Of a stretch of DNA of 7,326 nt, positions 1 through 5,782 are shown one piece after another. The notes under the pieces are model-generated. The model worked only from the letters and a program-made list of their open reading frames with translations. It had not been told where the DNA came from and did no database searches. Within the stretch, counting starts at the first letter, position 1; the number at the start of each line of letters is the position of its first letter. Where the stretch lies: contig CAKZVN010000279.1 in the NCBI GenBank assembly GCA_937922105.1, positions 1 through 7,326 on the forward strand, written 5' to 3'. The DNA is from an uncultured Litorilinea sp. Its GTDB lineage: Bacteria; Chloroflexota; Anaerolineae; Caldilineales; Caldilineaceae. Made by a program: the position numbers and the translations under genes.

Positions 1-2091
1 AACGGCGTCGCAACCTTCAGCGTCGCCCTGCCCGACAATCTCACCACCTGGCGTTTGGTTGCCAAAGGCATCACCGACGACGTGCGCGTCGGCAACGCGG
101 TCTACGACGTAGTCGCCACCAAAGAACTCCAGGTACGCCCCATCCTCCCGCGCTTCTTCACCGCGGGCGACCAGGCCCAGATCGGCGCGGCGATCCTCAA
201 CACCACCGGCTTCGATCTGGAAAACGGGCTGGTCGCGCTCCAATTGAGCGGCGCCTCCATCACCGACAGTTCGGAGCCGGTGCAAGGGTTCGGCCTAGAA
301 GCGCGCGGGCAACTGCGCGCCGGATGGCCCATCGCGGTGGAGGCAAACGCCACCACTGTCGTCGTGACCCTCACCGCCATTGCCGACACCAGCGACGGGA
401 CCTCCCTCAGCGATGGCGTCGTGCTCGCCATTCCGGTCAAACGCTACGAAGCGCGCGAGACGGTCGCCACTGCGGGCATCGTCCCACCGGGCGGGACAGC
501 CGAAGCCATCCGCCTACCTGCCGCCGCGCGCGACCAGGGCGAGTTGCTGGTCACTCTGGAACCCAGCTTGGCTGCGGGCATGTTGGACGGGCTGCGCTAT
601 CTGGAGGAATACCCCTACGCCTGCAACGAGCAACTGGTCAGCCGCTTCCTGCCCAACGTCTTCACCGTGCGTGCGCTGGAGCAACTGGGCATTGACAACC
701 CTGAACTGCGCGCCGGCTTGGAAACCAACATGACCGACGCGGTGCAGCGCCTGATTGCCCGTCAGAATCCCGACGGCGGTTGGGGCTATTGGCCCAACGA
801 GCGCAGTTCCAGTTTCATCACTGCCTACATCCTCTGGGGCCTCGCCGAGGCCCAAAACCAAGGCGCCACCGTCCCCGCGCGCACCATCCAAAACGCAGTG
901 GACTACCTGGACCGTGCCTTCCTCGCGCCCAGCCAAGTCCAGGCGCGTTGGTTGCTCAACGAGATGGCTTTCATGCACTTCGTCCTCGCCCAAATCGGGC
1001 ACGGTGACCCCGGTCGCGCCGGAACGCTCTTCGACGCGCGCGAGCGACTGGGCATCTACGGCAAAGCCTACCTCGCCATGGCGCTACACGCCATGCAGAC
1101 CGATGCCGCCGACCGTCGCGTGGATACCCTGCTGGACGACCTCTTCGCCGCAGCCAAAGTCACCGGCACCACCGCCTGGTGGCAGGAAGACTCCACCGAC
1201 TTCCGCACGCTCAACACCGACACCCGCTCCACCGCGGTGGCGCTGGCGGCATTCCTGCGCAGCGACCCGGACAACCCCCTCCTCACCCAGGTCGTGCGCT
1301 GGCTCATGCAGACCCGCCAAGCCGGCAGCTGGTCCAACACGCAGGAGACGGCCTGGGCGCTCATTGCGCTCACCGACTGGCTCACCTACACGCGTGAGCT
1401 GGACGGCGACTATCGCTGGAGCGTCACCCTCAACGGTGAGGAACTAGGCAGCGGCGCGGTCACCCCGGCAACCGTGGGCGAGCGCATCCGTCTGCGCGCC
1501 GAGGTCGCCGACCTCCTGCGCGATACCGGCAACGCGCTGCGGTTCGGTCGCGAAGGCGACCTAGGTCGTCTCTATTACACCACCTATCTGCGCTACTTCC
1601 TGGACGCCAGTGAAATCGAGGCGCGCGACCGCGGCATCGTCGTAGATCGCCGCTTCGCGCTGGCAAGCGACAACAACGGCACGCCCATTAGTCAGGCCAA
1701 AGTCGGCGACGTCATCAGCGTCACCGTCACCATCGTGGCGCCCACCGATCTCTTCCACTTACTGGTCGAGACGCCGCTCCCCGCGGGAACCGAGCCGATT
1801 GACCCCAGCCTGGCCACCACCAGCGAGGTCTACGACTTCCCCATCCTGGACGTGATAGACGAGGGCAAACCCACCTGGTGGCGCTTCTGGACGCCCACCT
1901 ACACTGACGTCCGCGACGACAAGGTCGTACTCTTCGCCACCTACCTCCAGGCGGGGACCTACGAGTACACCTTCAACGTCCAGGCGACGCTCGCCGGCGA
2001 CTTCAACGTCCTGCCCGCCTATGCCGAGCAAATGTTCTTCACCGACGTCTGGGGGCGCAGCACCAGCGCCACCTTCCGCATCGTCGAATAG
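1..2091 (+). CDS. Alpha-2-macroglobulin family protein, C-terminal part (5' end outside window)
   Basis: The frame is open from base 1, so the gene enters from the left; the TTG at 55 is internal, not a start. The visible 696 residues begin in the A2M domain with the family signature PDNLTTWR (window residues 11-18). The thioester region follows, with YPYACNEQ and its CxEQ motif (CNEQ, bases 622-633, Cys at window residue 208), so the Cys-Gln thioester that covalently traps proteases should form. The alpha/alpha-toroid thioester domain shows DGGWGYW (258-264) and WSNTQETA (444-451). The C-terminal beta domain ends in PAYAEQMFF...WGRSTSATFRI, typical of bacterial A2Ms. Family members usually have about 1500-2000 residues and are exported as lipoproteins or secreted; the signal region is not visible here. 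Known family role: a protease trap guarding the envelope, often beside pbpC, which is not in the window. Family assignment is firm; the role is inferred. Confidence 0.93.
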   Translation, partial: NGVATFSVALPDNLTTWRLVAKGITDDVRVGNAVYDVVATKELQVRPILPRFFTAGDQAQIGAAILNTTGFDLENGLVALQLSGASITDSSEPVQGFGLEARGQLRAGWPIAVEANATTVVVTLTAIADTSDGTSLSDGVVLAIPVKRYEARETVATAGIVPPGGTAEAIRLPAAARDQGELLVTLEPSLAAGMLDGLRYLEEYPYACNEQLVSRFLPNVFTVRALEQLGIDNPELRAGLETNMTDAVQRLIARQNPDGGWGYWPNERSSSFITAYILWGLAEAQNQGATVPARTIQNAVDYLDRAFLAPSQVQARWLLNEMAFMHFVLAQIGHGDPGRAGTLFDARERLGIYGKAYLAMALHAMQTDAADRRVDTLLDDLFAAAKVTGTTAWWQEDSTDFRTLNTDTRSTAVALAAFLRSDPDNPLLTQVVRWLMQTRQAGSWSNTQETAWALIALTDWLTYTRELDGDYRWSVTLNGEELGSGAVTPATVGERIRLRAEVADLLRDTGNALRFGREGDLGRLYYTTYLRYFLDASEIEARDRGIVVDRRFALASDNNGTPISQAKVGDVISVTVTIVAPTDLFHLLVETPLPAGTEPIDPSLATTSEVYDFPILDVIDEGKPTWWRFWTPTYTDVRDDKVVLFATYLQAGTYEYTFNVQATLAGDFNVLPAYAEQMFFTDVWGRSTSATFRIVE

Positions 2092-2111
2092 ATGACGCGA
2101 CTCGAATCCCT

Positions 2112-2133
2112 GCGCGGCGGCAAATCGCCGCGC
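2112..2133 (+). terminator. GC-rich hairpin just after the A2M gene
   Basis: A perfect 8-bp inverted repeat (GCGCGGCG / CGCCGCGC) with a 6-nt loop starts 20 nt after the A2M stop codon. It has no T-run behind it, so it is at best a U-less terminator or an mRNA 3'-end stabiliser. Placement fits transcript end; function is inferred. Confidence 0.4.
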
Positions 2134-2157
2134 CGCCCCCAATCCATCCGCTTGACA

Positions 2158-2194
2158 CCGTGCGAGGGCTGCCCAGTGGACAGCCCTCGCACGG
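2158..2194 (+). terminator. Perfect 14-bp inverted repeat, probable terminator of the A2M gene
   Basis: Arms CCGTGCGAGGGCTG (2158-2171) and CAGCCCTCGCACGG (2181-2194) are exact reverse complements separated by 9 nt. Two further G-C pairs can form inside the loop (2173-2174 with 2178-2179). It lies between the A2M gene and the promoter of the next gene. The only T-run nearby is four T's at 2208-2211, too far from the stem base for a canonical intrinsic terminator. A terminator is likely from position; an operator-like palindrome just upstream of the sufE promoter is the alternative. Confidence 0.55.
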
Positions 2195-2209
2195 CGCTTC
2201 CCGCCGGTT

Positions 2210-2238
2210 TTGACGGAACTTCGCCCCTCGGTTAGCAT
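2210..2238 (+). promoter_or_regulatory. Sigma-70-like promoter for sufE and the transporter
   Basis: TTGACG (2210-2215) is followed after exactly 17 nt by TAGCAT (2233-2238), giving 5/6 and 4/6 matches to the -35 and -10 consensus. Predicted transcription start is near 2245, leaving a leader of about 40 nt before the sufE start. It lies right after the terminator-like hairpins, as expected for a new transcription unit. Predicted from sequence only. Confidence 0.55.
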
Positions 2239-2273
2239 GAAGCCTATCGGTTCGACTTTACAGTGCTCCAGAC

Positions 2274-2278
2274 AAGGA
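2274..2278 (+). promoter_or_regulatory. Ribosome binding site that sets the sufE start
   Basis: AAGGA lies 6 nt before ATG 2285. The alternative ATG at 2291 would be 12 nt away, and the longer in-frame reading from 2210 would begin inside the promoter. The site therefore favours 2285. Confidence 0.6.
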
Positions 2279-2284
2279 TGCAGC

Positions 2285-2767
2285 ATGGCAATGGACTCTG
2301 CACCGGATGCTCGCTTCGACCGCTTGCCCGCGGGTTTGCGCGCCATCGTCGAGGAATTTCGCGCCGCCACCCCGCGCGAGCGGCTGGAGATGCTCCTGGA
2401 ATTCAGCATGCAACTCCCCGACTTGCCCGACCGCTTGGCAGGCAAGCGCGACGCCATGGAGCAGGTCCACGAATGCCAAACCCCTGTCTTCCTGTTTACC
2501 GAACTGGAAGGGGCCGACGCCGGTCAGCATCCCACCCAGGGGCATGTCCACTTCTACTTGGACATCCCGCCGGAGTCGCCCACCGTGCGCGGCTATGCCT
2601 CCATCCTGGTAGAGGGGCTGGACGGGGCCGCACCCCAAGCCGTGCTGGACACGCCGGAGGATGTCTACAATCTCCTCGGCCTTCATGAAGCCATCACCCC
2701 CCAGCGCCTGCGCGGTCTCCACGCGCTCATGGTCACCATGAAGCGCCAAGTCCGCAACCTGCTCTAA
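2285..2767 (+). CDS. sufE: SufE-like Fe-S cluster assembly sulfur acceptor
   Basis: A 160-residue protein of the SufE/CsdE (Fe-S metabolism associated) family. SufE takes persulfide sulfur from the cysteine desulfurase SufS and passes it to the SufBCD scaffold in the cytoplasm. The family pattern is visible: an N-terminal helical stretch with ERLEMLLEFS, then LPDLPDRL, then the active-site loop VHECQTPVFLF, where Cys64 (bases 2474-2476) is the predicted sulfur-accepting cysteine of the V-x-x-CQ motif. Next come the strand segment HVHFYLDIPPESPTVRGYASIL and a C-terminal helical part with PQRLRGLHALM. Length is slightly above the usual 135-150 residues, mainly from the N-terminus. No sufS, sufB, sufC or sufD lies in the window, so this looks like a stand-alone copy sharing a transcript with the downstream transporter, whose start is 4 nt after this stop. 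Confidence 0.88.
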   Translation: MAMDSAPDARFDRLPAGLRAIVEEFRAATPRERLEMLLEFSMQLPDLPDRLAGKRDAMEQVHECQTPVFLFTELEGADAGQHPTQGHVHFYLDIPPESPTVRGYASILVEGLDGAAPQAVLDTPEDVYNLLGLHEAITPQRLRGLHALMVTMKRQVRNLL

Positions 2768-2771
2768 CGCC

Positions 2772-3659
2772 ATGCAGACCGCCCGCACCCCGGCGCTCGC
2801 CCAACTCACTGGCACGACCGGCGCACTCTTCGCCCTGTTGCTCTTGGTGGACAGCGGTCATTTCATCTTTGCGCGCGCCCTCTTGCCCTATTTCGACCCG
2901 CTCTGGTCCGCCACCGGTGTCCTCGGCGTAGCGGCAATCCAGGTCGGCCTTTACGGCGCCTGGCGCCGCCAACTTCACCTGGAAACCCTGCGCACCCACT
3001 TTGCTTTCCTGGCGACGGTCGGTTTTCTGGTGGGCACAAGCACCGCGCTCAGTTACTCCGCGGTCGCCTACATTGACGCCGGCGCCGCCGCCATGCTCGC
3101 CAAGACCTCCATCTTGTTCAGCATCATCCTCGGCGTCGTCTGGCTGCGCGAGAAGATCAACCGCATCCAGCTGGCAGGCGGCGCGTTAGCCCTGGTGGGT
3201 GTCTTCCTAGTCACTTTCCAGCCCGGCGATCTGCTGCGTTTCGGTTCGCTACTCGTGCTCCTGAGCACGCTCTTATACGCGCTCCACGCTGCGGTGGTCA
3301 AGCGGTACGCCCACACCCTGGGCTTCATAGATTTCTTCTTCGGGCGCTTGTTTTACACCACCCTCACCCTGGGCATCATTGCGCTCTTTCGCCCACCCAC
3401 GGTCGCCCCGCCTGCCGAGGGGTGGCTGATCCTGGTCATCGCCGGGACAGTGGACGTGGTCATCAGCCGCACGCTCTACTACCAGGCCCTGCGCCGCCTT
3501 ACCATGAGCCTCCACGCTATCATCCTCACCATCAGCCCAGTCGCGACCTTGCTCTGGTCGTTGGTCCTGTTCAACAGCTTCCCGGCTCCCCAGCAATTCA
3601 TCGGCGGGCTGGTGGTCTTGGCGGGCGTCGCGATTGCCGCCACATTTCGCAACCGTTAA
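2772..3659 (+). CDS. EamA/DMT-superfamily membrane transporter
   Basis: A 295-residue, very hydrophobic protein with about ten predicted transmembrane segments (roughly residues 14-34, 43-62, 74-95, 101-121, 131-148, 154-173, 184-204, 217-235, 245-265, 273-290). This is the 5+5 inverted repeat of EamA-type drug/metabolite exporters. Both repeats end in the family pattern: WLREKINRIQLAGGALALVG near 124-143 and PAPQQFIGGLVVLAGVAI near 270-287. Members export amino acids, metabolites or toxic compounds across the inner membrane; the substrate cannot be read from sequence. ATG 2772 is 4 nt after the sufE stop, and no Shine-Dalgarno sequence is visible before it, so translation is probably coupled to sufE. 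No clear terminator follows; only a weak 4-bp GGGC/GCCC pairing occurs near 3730-3744. Confidence 0.87.
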   Translation: MQTARTPALAQLTGTTGALFALLLLVDSGHFIFARALLPYFDPLWSATGVLGVAAIQVGLYGAWRRQLHLETLRTHFAFLATVGFLVGTSTALSYSAVAYIDAGAAAMLAKTSILFSIILGVVWLREKINRIQLAGGALALVGVFLVTFQPGDLLRFGSLLVLLSTLLYALHAAVVKRYAHTLGFIDFFFGRLFYTTLTLGIIALFRPPTVAPPAEGWLILVIAGTVDVVISRTLYYQALRRLTMSLHAIILTISPVATLLWSLVLFNSFPAPQQFIGGLVVLAGVAIAATFRNR

Positions 3660-3755
3660 CCCAGCGCCGCGTATCCCTTCACCCCACGCAACGTCATCAT
3701 CCACAGCACGCCTACGCACAGAACACGCGGGCTTTCCATCGCCCACGATCCCTGC
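3660..3755 (+). other. Spacer before the trp promoter; nothing recognised
   Basis: About 96 nt between the transporter stop and the trp promoter. I see no coding pattern, strong hairpin with a T-run, or repeat. The rest of the 566-nt gene-free stretch up to trpE is the promoter and T-box leader listed separately. Confidence 0.6.
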
Positions 3756-3783
3756 TTGACAAGCCGCAACATTCTGCTATAGT
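3756..3783 (+). promoter_or_regulatory. Sigma-70 promoter of the trp operon
   Basis: A perfect TTGACA (3756-3761), a 16-nt spacer and TATAGT (3778-3783, 5/6). Predicted transcription start is near A3790, just before the first T-box stem, leaving a leader of about 435 nt before trpE. Strong constitutive initiation with regulation by downstream attenuation is the usual T-box arrangement. No operator-like palindrome overlaps it. Confidence 0.8.
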
Positions 3784-3803
3784 AGGCGCAAGCAAATAGA
3801 CAA

Positions 3804-3904
3804 CGACTGGGAACCAGACGAGTAACGGGCAAAGCGAGCTTCAGAGAGTCCCCACCGGCTGAGACGGGGATAGCAGCGCAGCACGCGAATGGACTGGGGA
3901 GTCG
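3804..3904 (+). promoter_or_regulatory. T-box stem I with UGG specifier loop
   Basis: A consistent stem I can be drawn: base CGACT (3804-3808) with AGTCG (3900-3904); CCAG (3814-3817) with CTGG (3894-3897); the specifier loop with AGTA (3821-3824) facing GAA (3887-3889), the loop-E arrangement; then the upper helix GCG (3834-3836) with CGC (3877-3879) and GCT (3838-3840) with AGC (3872-3874). The tip helix is TCCCC (3849-3853) with GGGGA (3866-3870). The codon UGG occupies 3890-3892 and is followed by the usual purine (A3893). A second TGG at 3895-3897 lies in the helix and is not the specifier. The distal AGAGAG and GGCTGAGA loops are the parts known to stack on the tRNA elbow. Confidence 0.85.
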
Positions 3905-4009
3905 GACGCCCAACGCCATGAGCCAGTAGGCGACCCCGGTGATGCCGCCGTTATCGGGCACGCGCTCTCGGAGCTTCGCAGCTCCCGCAGCGCAATGAGT
4001 GAGACTGGC

Positions 4010-4041
4010 AGAGTCCGTGCGTTTCACGCCGGGCTTTTTTT
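4010..4041 (+). terminator. Terminator-like hairpin with U7 tract inside the T-box leader
   Basis: AGTCCG (4012-4017) pairs with CGGGCT (4030-4035), including one T-G wobble. T4018 is bulged and GCG (4019-4021) pairs with CGC (4027-4029) around a 5-nt loop. Seven T's (4035-4041) follow directly. By form this is an intrinsic terminator, yet it lies between AATGAGTG and the T-box core, where stem III normally sits without a U-tract. It may be stem III used as a pause site, or a second attenuator. A weaker competing hairpin, GACT (4003-4006) with AGTC (4012-4015), would remove its 5' arm. Confidence 0.55.
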
Positions 4042-4078
4042 GTTGGAAGGCAACGTCCACGGCTCGACCGGTCTAAGC

Positions 4079-4117
4079 GGGGTGGCACCGCGGGGCAGTC
4101 AGTTACGCCTCGTCCCT
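4079..4117 (+). promoter_or_regulatory. T-box antiterminator
   Basis: GGGG (4079-4082) pairs with CCCT (4114-4117). The 7-nt bulge UGGCACC occupies 4083-4089, and GCGGGG (4090-4095) pairs with CCTCGT (4108-4113) with two G-U wobbles. This is the canonical bulged antiterminator; its UGGC captures the free acceptor end of uncharged tRNA. Bases 4108-4117 are also the 5' arm of the terminator, so the two structures exclude one another. Confidence 0.9.
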
Positions 4118-4150
4118 ACACAGAGTCTCTGTGTGGCGACGAGGTTTTTT
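4108..4150 (+). terminator. Regulated intrinsic terminator of the trp T-box
   Basis: CCTCGTC (4108-4114) pairs with GACGAGG (4138-4144), and ACACAG (4118-4123) with CTGTGT (4129-4134), with a small internal mismatch between them, followed by TTTTTT (4145-4150). It forms by default when tRNA-Trp is charged and stops transcription 75 nt before trpE. Confidence 0.93.
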
Positions 4151-4214
4151 CGTGCCCGCGCCTCGCCGTCCCGTCCAGTTTGCGGGCAGCCCTGGATGCC
4201 CAAGCAGCTCAACC

Positions 4215-4220
4215 AGGAGG
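4215..4220 (+). promoter_or_regulatory. Shine-Dalgarno sequence that sets the trpE start
   Basis: AGGAGG lies 5 nt before ATG 4226. The frame stays open back to ATG 3995, but that ATG is part of the conserved T-box AATGAGTG element and the extension would translate the terminator. An in-frame ATG at 4196 has no such site. The start is therefore 4226. Confidence 0.9.
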
Positions 4221-4225
4221 AATCT

Positions 4226-5734
4226 ATGCAAGCCGTCTATAAGCCCAGTCTCGATGAAGTGCGCGCCCTGGCTGCGCGGGGCAATCTAATTGCGATTCAC
4301 CGCGAGTTGCCCGCCGACCTGGAGACGCCTGTCTCGGTCTATCTCAAGCTGCGCGCACGTCCCCACGGGCCGAGTTTTCTACTTGAATCGGTGGAAAAGG
4401 GCGAGATTGTCGGGCGCTACAGCTTCATCGGCGTCCATGCGCCCATGTCCGCCGTTTCCTATGGCGACCGCACCATCCTGGGCGCCAGCGGCGGCACCAT
4501 CCTGGAAGAGCGCCACGGCGACCCGCTGGACGTCGTCAAGGATGCCCTCGCCGGGCGCAAGCCGGTTCCTGTCCCCGGCTTGCCCAGCTTCACCGGCGGC
4601 GCGGTCGGCTACTTCGCCTATGACCTGGTGCGCTTCATGGAGCGCCTGCCCGCCACCGCCGAACGCAAGCTCGACATCCCCGACATGGCTCTACTCTTTG
4701 CCGACAACCTGGTGGTCTTCGATCATGTGCGCCATCGCCTGATCGTCATTGCCACCATGCGCATCGAAGACGACCCGCGGCCCGCCTATGCCGACGCCAT
4801 CGCACGTATCGAGGGCATCGTCGCCGATCTGCGCCAGCCCCTCGCTCCGCCCGTCACCCCGACCTATCACAACGACGCGGTCTGGCAGAGCAACGTCACC
4901 CAGGCCGAATACGAAGAGCGGGTACGCCGCGCCAAAGAGTACATTGCTGCAGGCGACATCTTCCAGGTCGTCCTCAGCCAACGCCTGAGCCGCCCCACGC
5001 CAGCCGATCCCTTCACCATCTATCGCGCGCTGCGCATGCTCAACCCGTCCCCCTACATGTTCTTCCTGGACTTCAGCGGCACCGCCGGCATCGAAGGTGA
5101 ACCGCTGCGCCTTATCGGCTCCAGCCCGGAAATGCATGTGCGCCTGGAAAACGGCACCGCCTTCCTCCACCCCATCGCCGGAACCCGCTGGCGCGGCAAA
5201 ACCCAGGAAGAGGATGACGCGCTCGCCGCCGACCTGCTCAACGACCCCAAAGAACGCGCCGAGCATGTCATGCTGGTAGACTTGGGACGCAACGACCTGG
5301 GCCGCGTCTGCGAATACGGCACCGTCACCGTCCCCACCATGATGGTCGTGGAACGCTACAGCCACGTCATGCACATCGTCAGCGATGTGCGCGGCAAACC
5401 CAAACCGGGCCAAGACGCCTTCGACCTACTGCGCGCCACCTTCCCCGCCGGGACCGTCAGCGGCGCGCCCAAAGTGCGTGCCATGGAGATCATCGAAGAA
5501 CTGGAGGGCATCCGTCGCGCCGCCTATGCCGGTGCCGTCGGCTATATTGACTACAGCGGCACCATGGACACCTGCATCACCCTGCGCACCATCACCATGC
5601 GCGGCAACATCTGCTATCTTCAAGCCGGCGGCGGTATCGTCGCCGACAGCGACCCGACCTACGAATTCAACGAATCACTTCACAAAGCGCACGCGCTGGC
5701 GCTCGCTGTGGAGCACGCCGAGCGCGGGCTATAA
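4226..5734 (+). CDS. trpE: Anthranilate synthase component I
   Basis: A 502-residue cytoplasmic enzyme that, with the TrpG glutaminase, converts chorismate and glutamine to anthranilate, the first step of Trp synthesis. The N-terminal domain carries LLES (52-55), the motif whose Ser takes part in Trp feedback binding in studied enzymes, followed by GRYSFIG. The C-terminal chorismate-binding domain shows all usual blocks: AGDIFQVVLSQR (to 253), PSPYMFFLDF, HPIAGTR (315-321), ERAEHVMLVDLGRND (345-357, with acidic residues expected for Mg2+/chorismate binding), FPAGTVSGAPK (406-416), and the C-terminal AGGGIVADSDP. Length is normal for TrpE, and LLES favours TrpE over PabB. It is the first gene after the Trp T-box; trpS follows 48 nt downstream. 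Control appears double: attenuation of transcription and, by family knowledge, allosteric Trp inhibition. Confidence 0.97.
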   Translation: MQAVYKPSLDEVRALAARGNLIAIHRELPADLETPVSVYLKLRARPHGPSFLLESVEKGEIVGRYSFIGVHAPMSAVSYGDRTILGASGGTILEERHGDPLDVVKDALAGRKPVPVPGLPSFTGGAVGYFAYDLVRFMERLPATAERKLDIPDMALLFADNLVVFDHVRHRLIVIATMRIEDDPRPAYADAIARIEGIVADLRQPLAPPVTPTYHNDAVWQSNVTQAEYEERVRRAKEYIAAGDIFQVVLSQRLSRPTPADPFTIYRALRMLNPSPYMFFLDFSGTAGIEGEPLRLIGSSPEMHVRLENGTAFLHPIAGTRWRGKTQEEDDALAADLLNDPKERAEHVMLVDLGRNDLGRVCEYGTVTVPTMMVVERYSHVMHIVSDVRGKPKPGQDAFDLLRATFPAGTVSGAPKVRAMEIIEELEGIRRAAYAGAVGYIDYSGTMDTCITLRTITMRGNICYLQAGGGIVADSDPTYEFNESLHKAHALALAVEHAERGL

Positions 5735-5782
5735 GCCCCTGCCCGATTCCGAATCCACCATCCATCGGAGGAACGAACGATC

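Larger units (their letters stand above)
3790..4150 (+). promoter_or_regulatory. Tryptophan T-box riboswitch leader of trpE-trpS-trpG
   Basis: A cis-acting RNA that binds tRNA-Trp and lets transcription continue only when the tRNA is uncharged. Conserved T-box pieces appear in the right order: AGTA (3821-3824), the AGAGAG bulge (3843-3848), a distal loop with GGCTGAGA (3857-3864), GAA-TGG-A at the specifier (3887-3893), CCGTTATC (3948-3955), AATGAGTG (3994-4001), the T-box core GGGTGGCACCGCGG (4080-4093), and a terminator with six T's ending at 4150. The specifier UGG pairs with the Trp anticodon CCA. The core bulge reads UGGC, which pairs with a GCCA end, matching the G73 discriminator usual in bacterial tRNA-Trp. 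Two independent contacts thus name the same tRNA, and the downstream genes are trp genes. An odd extra hairpin with a U-tract sits at 4010-4041. Confidence 0.95.

Noticed and set aside
2152..2157. Perfect TTGACA as a -35 box
   Set aside because: No -10-like hexamer lies 16-18 nt downstream, and the 14-bp palindrome occupies that space. The TTGACG/TAGCAT pair at 2210-2238 fits better.
1759..2457. Minus-strand ORF of 232 codons over the A2M end and sufE start
   Set aside because: It spans two clear + strand genes and the hairpins between them, with low-complexity composition; not a gene.
3889..3921. Ten-codon ORF (MDWGVGRPTP) with a Trp codon in the trp leader, a possible ribosome-sensing leader peptide
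   Set aside because: It overlaps the T-box specifier, has one Trp codon, no tandem Trp codons and no Shine-Dalgarno. The T-box explains the regulation.
3656..4060. Minus-strand ORF of 134 codons across the spacer and T-box
   Set aside because: It runs through conserved riboswitch structure, has no recognisable domain and no evident ribosome site; it is a GC-rich shadow.
4226..5734. PabB (aminodeoxychorismate synthase) instead of TrpE
   Set aside because: The LLES motif, the Trp T-box and the trpS/trpG neighbours favour TrpE.
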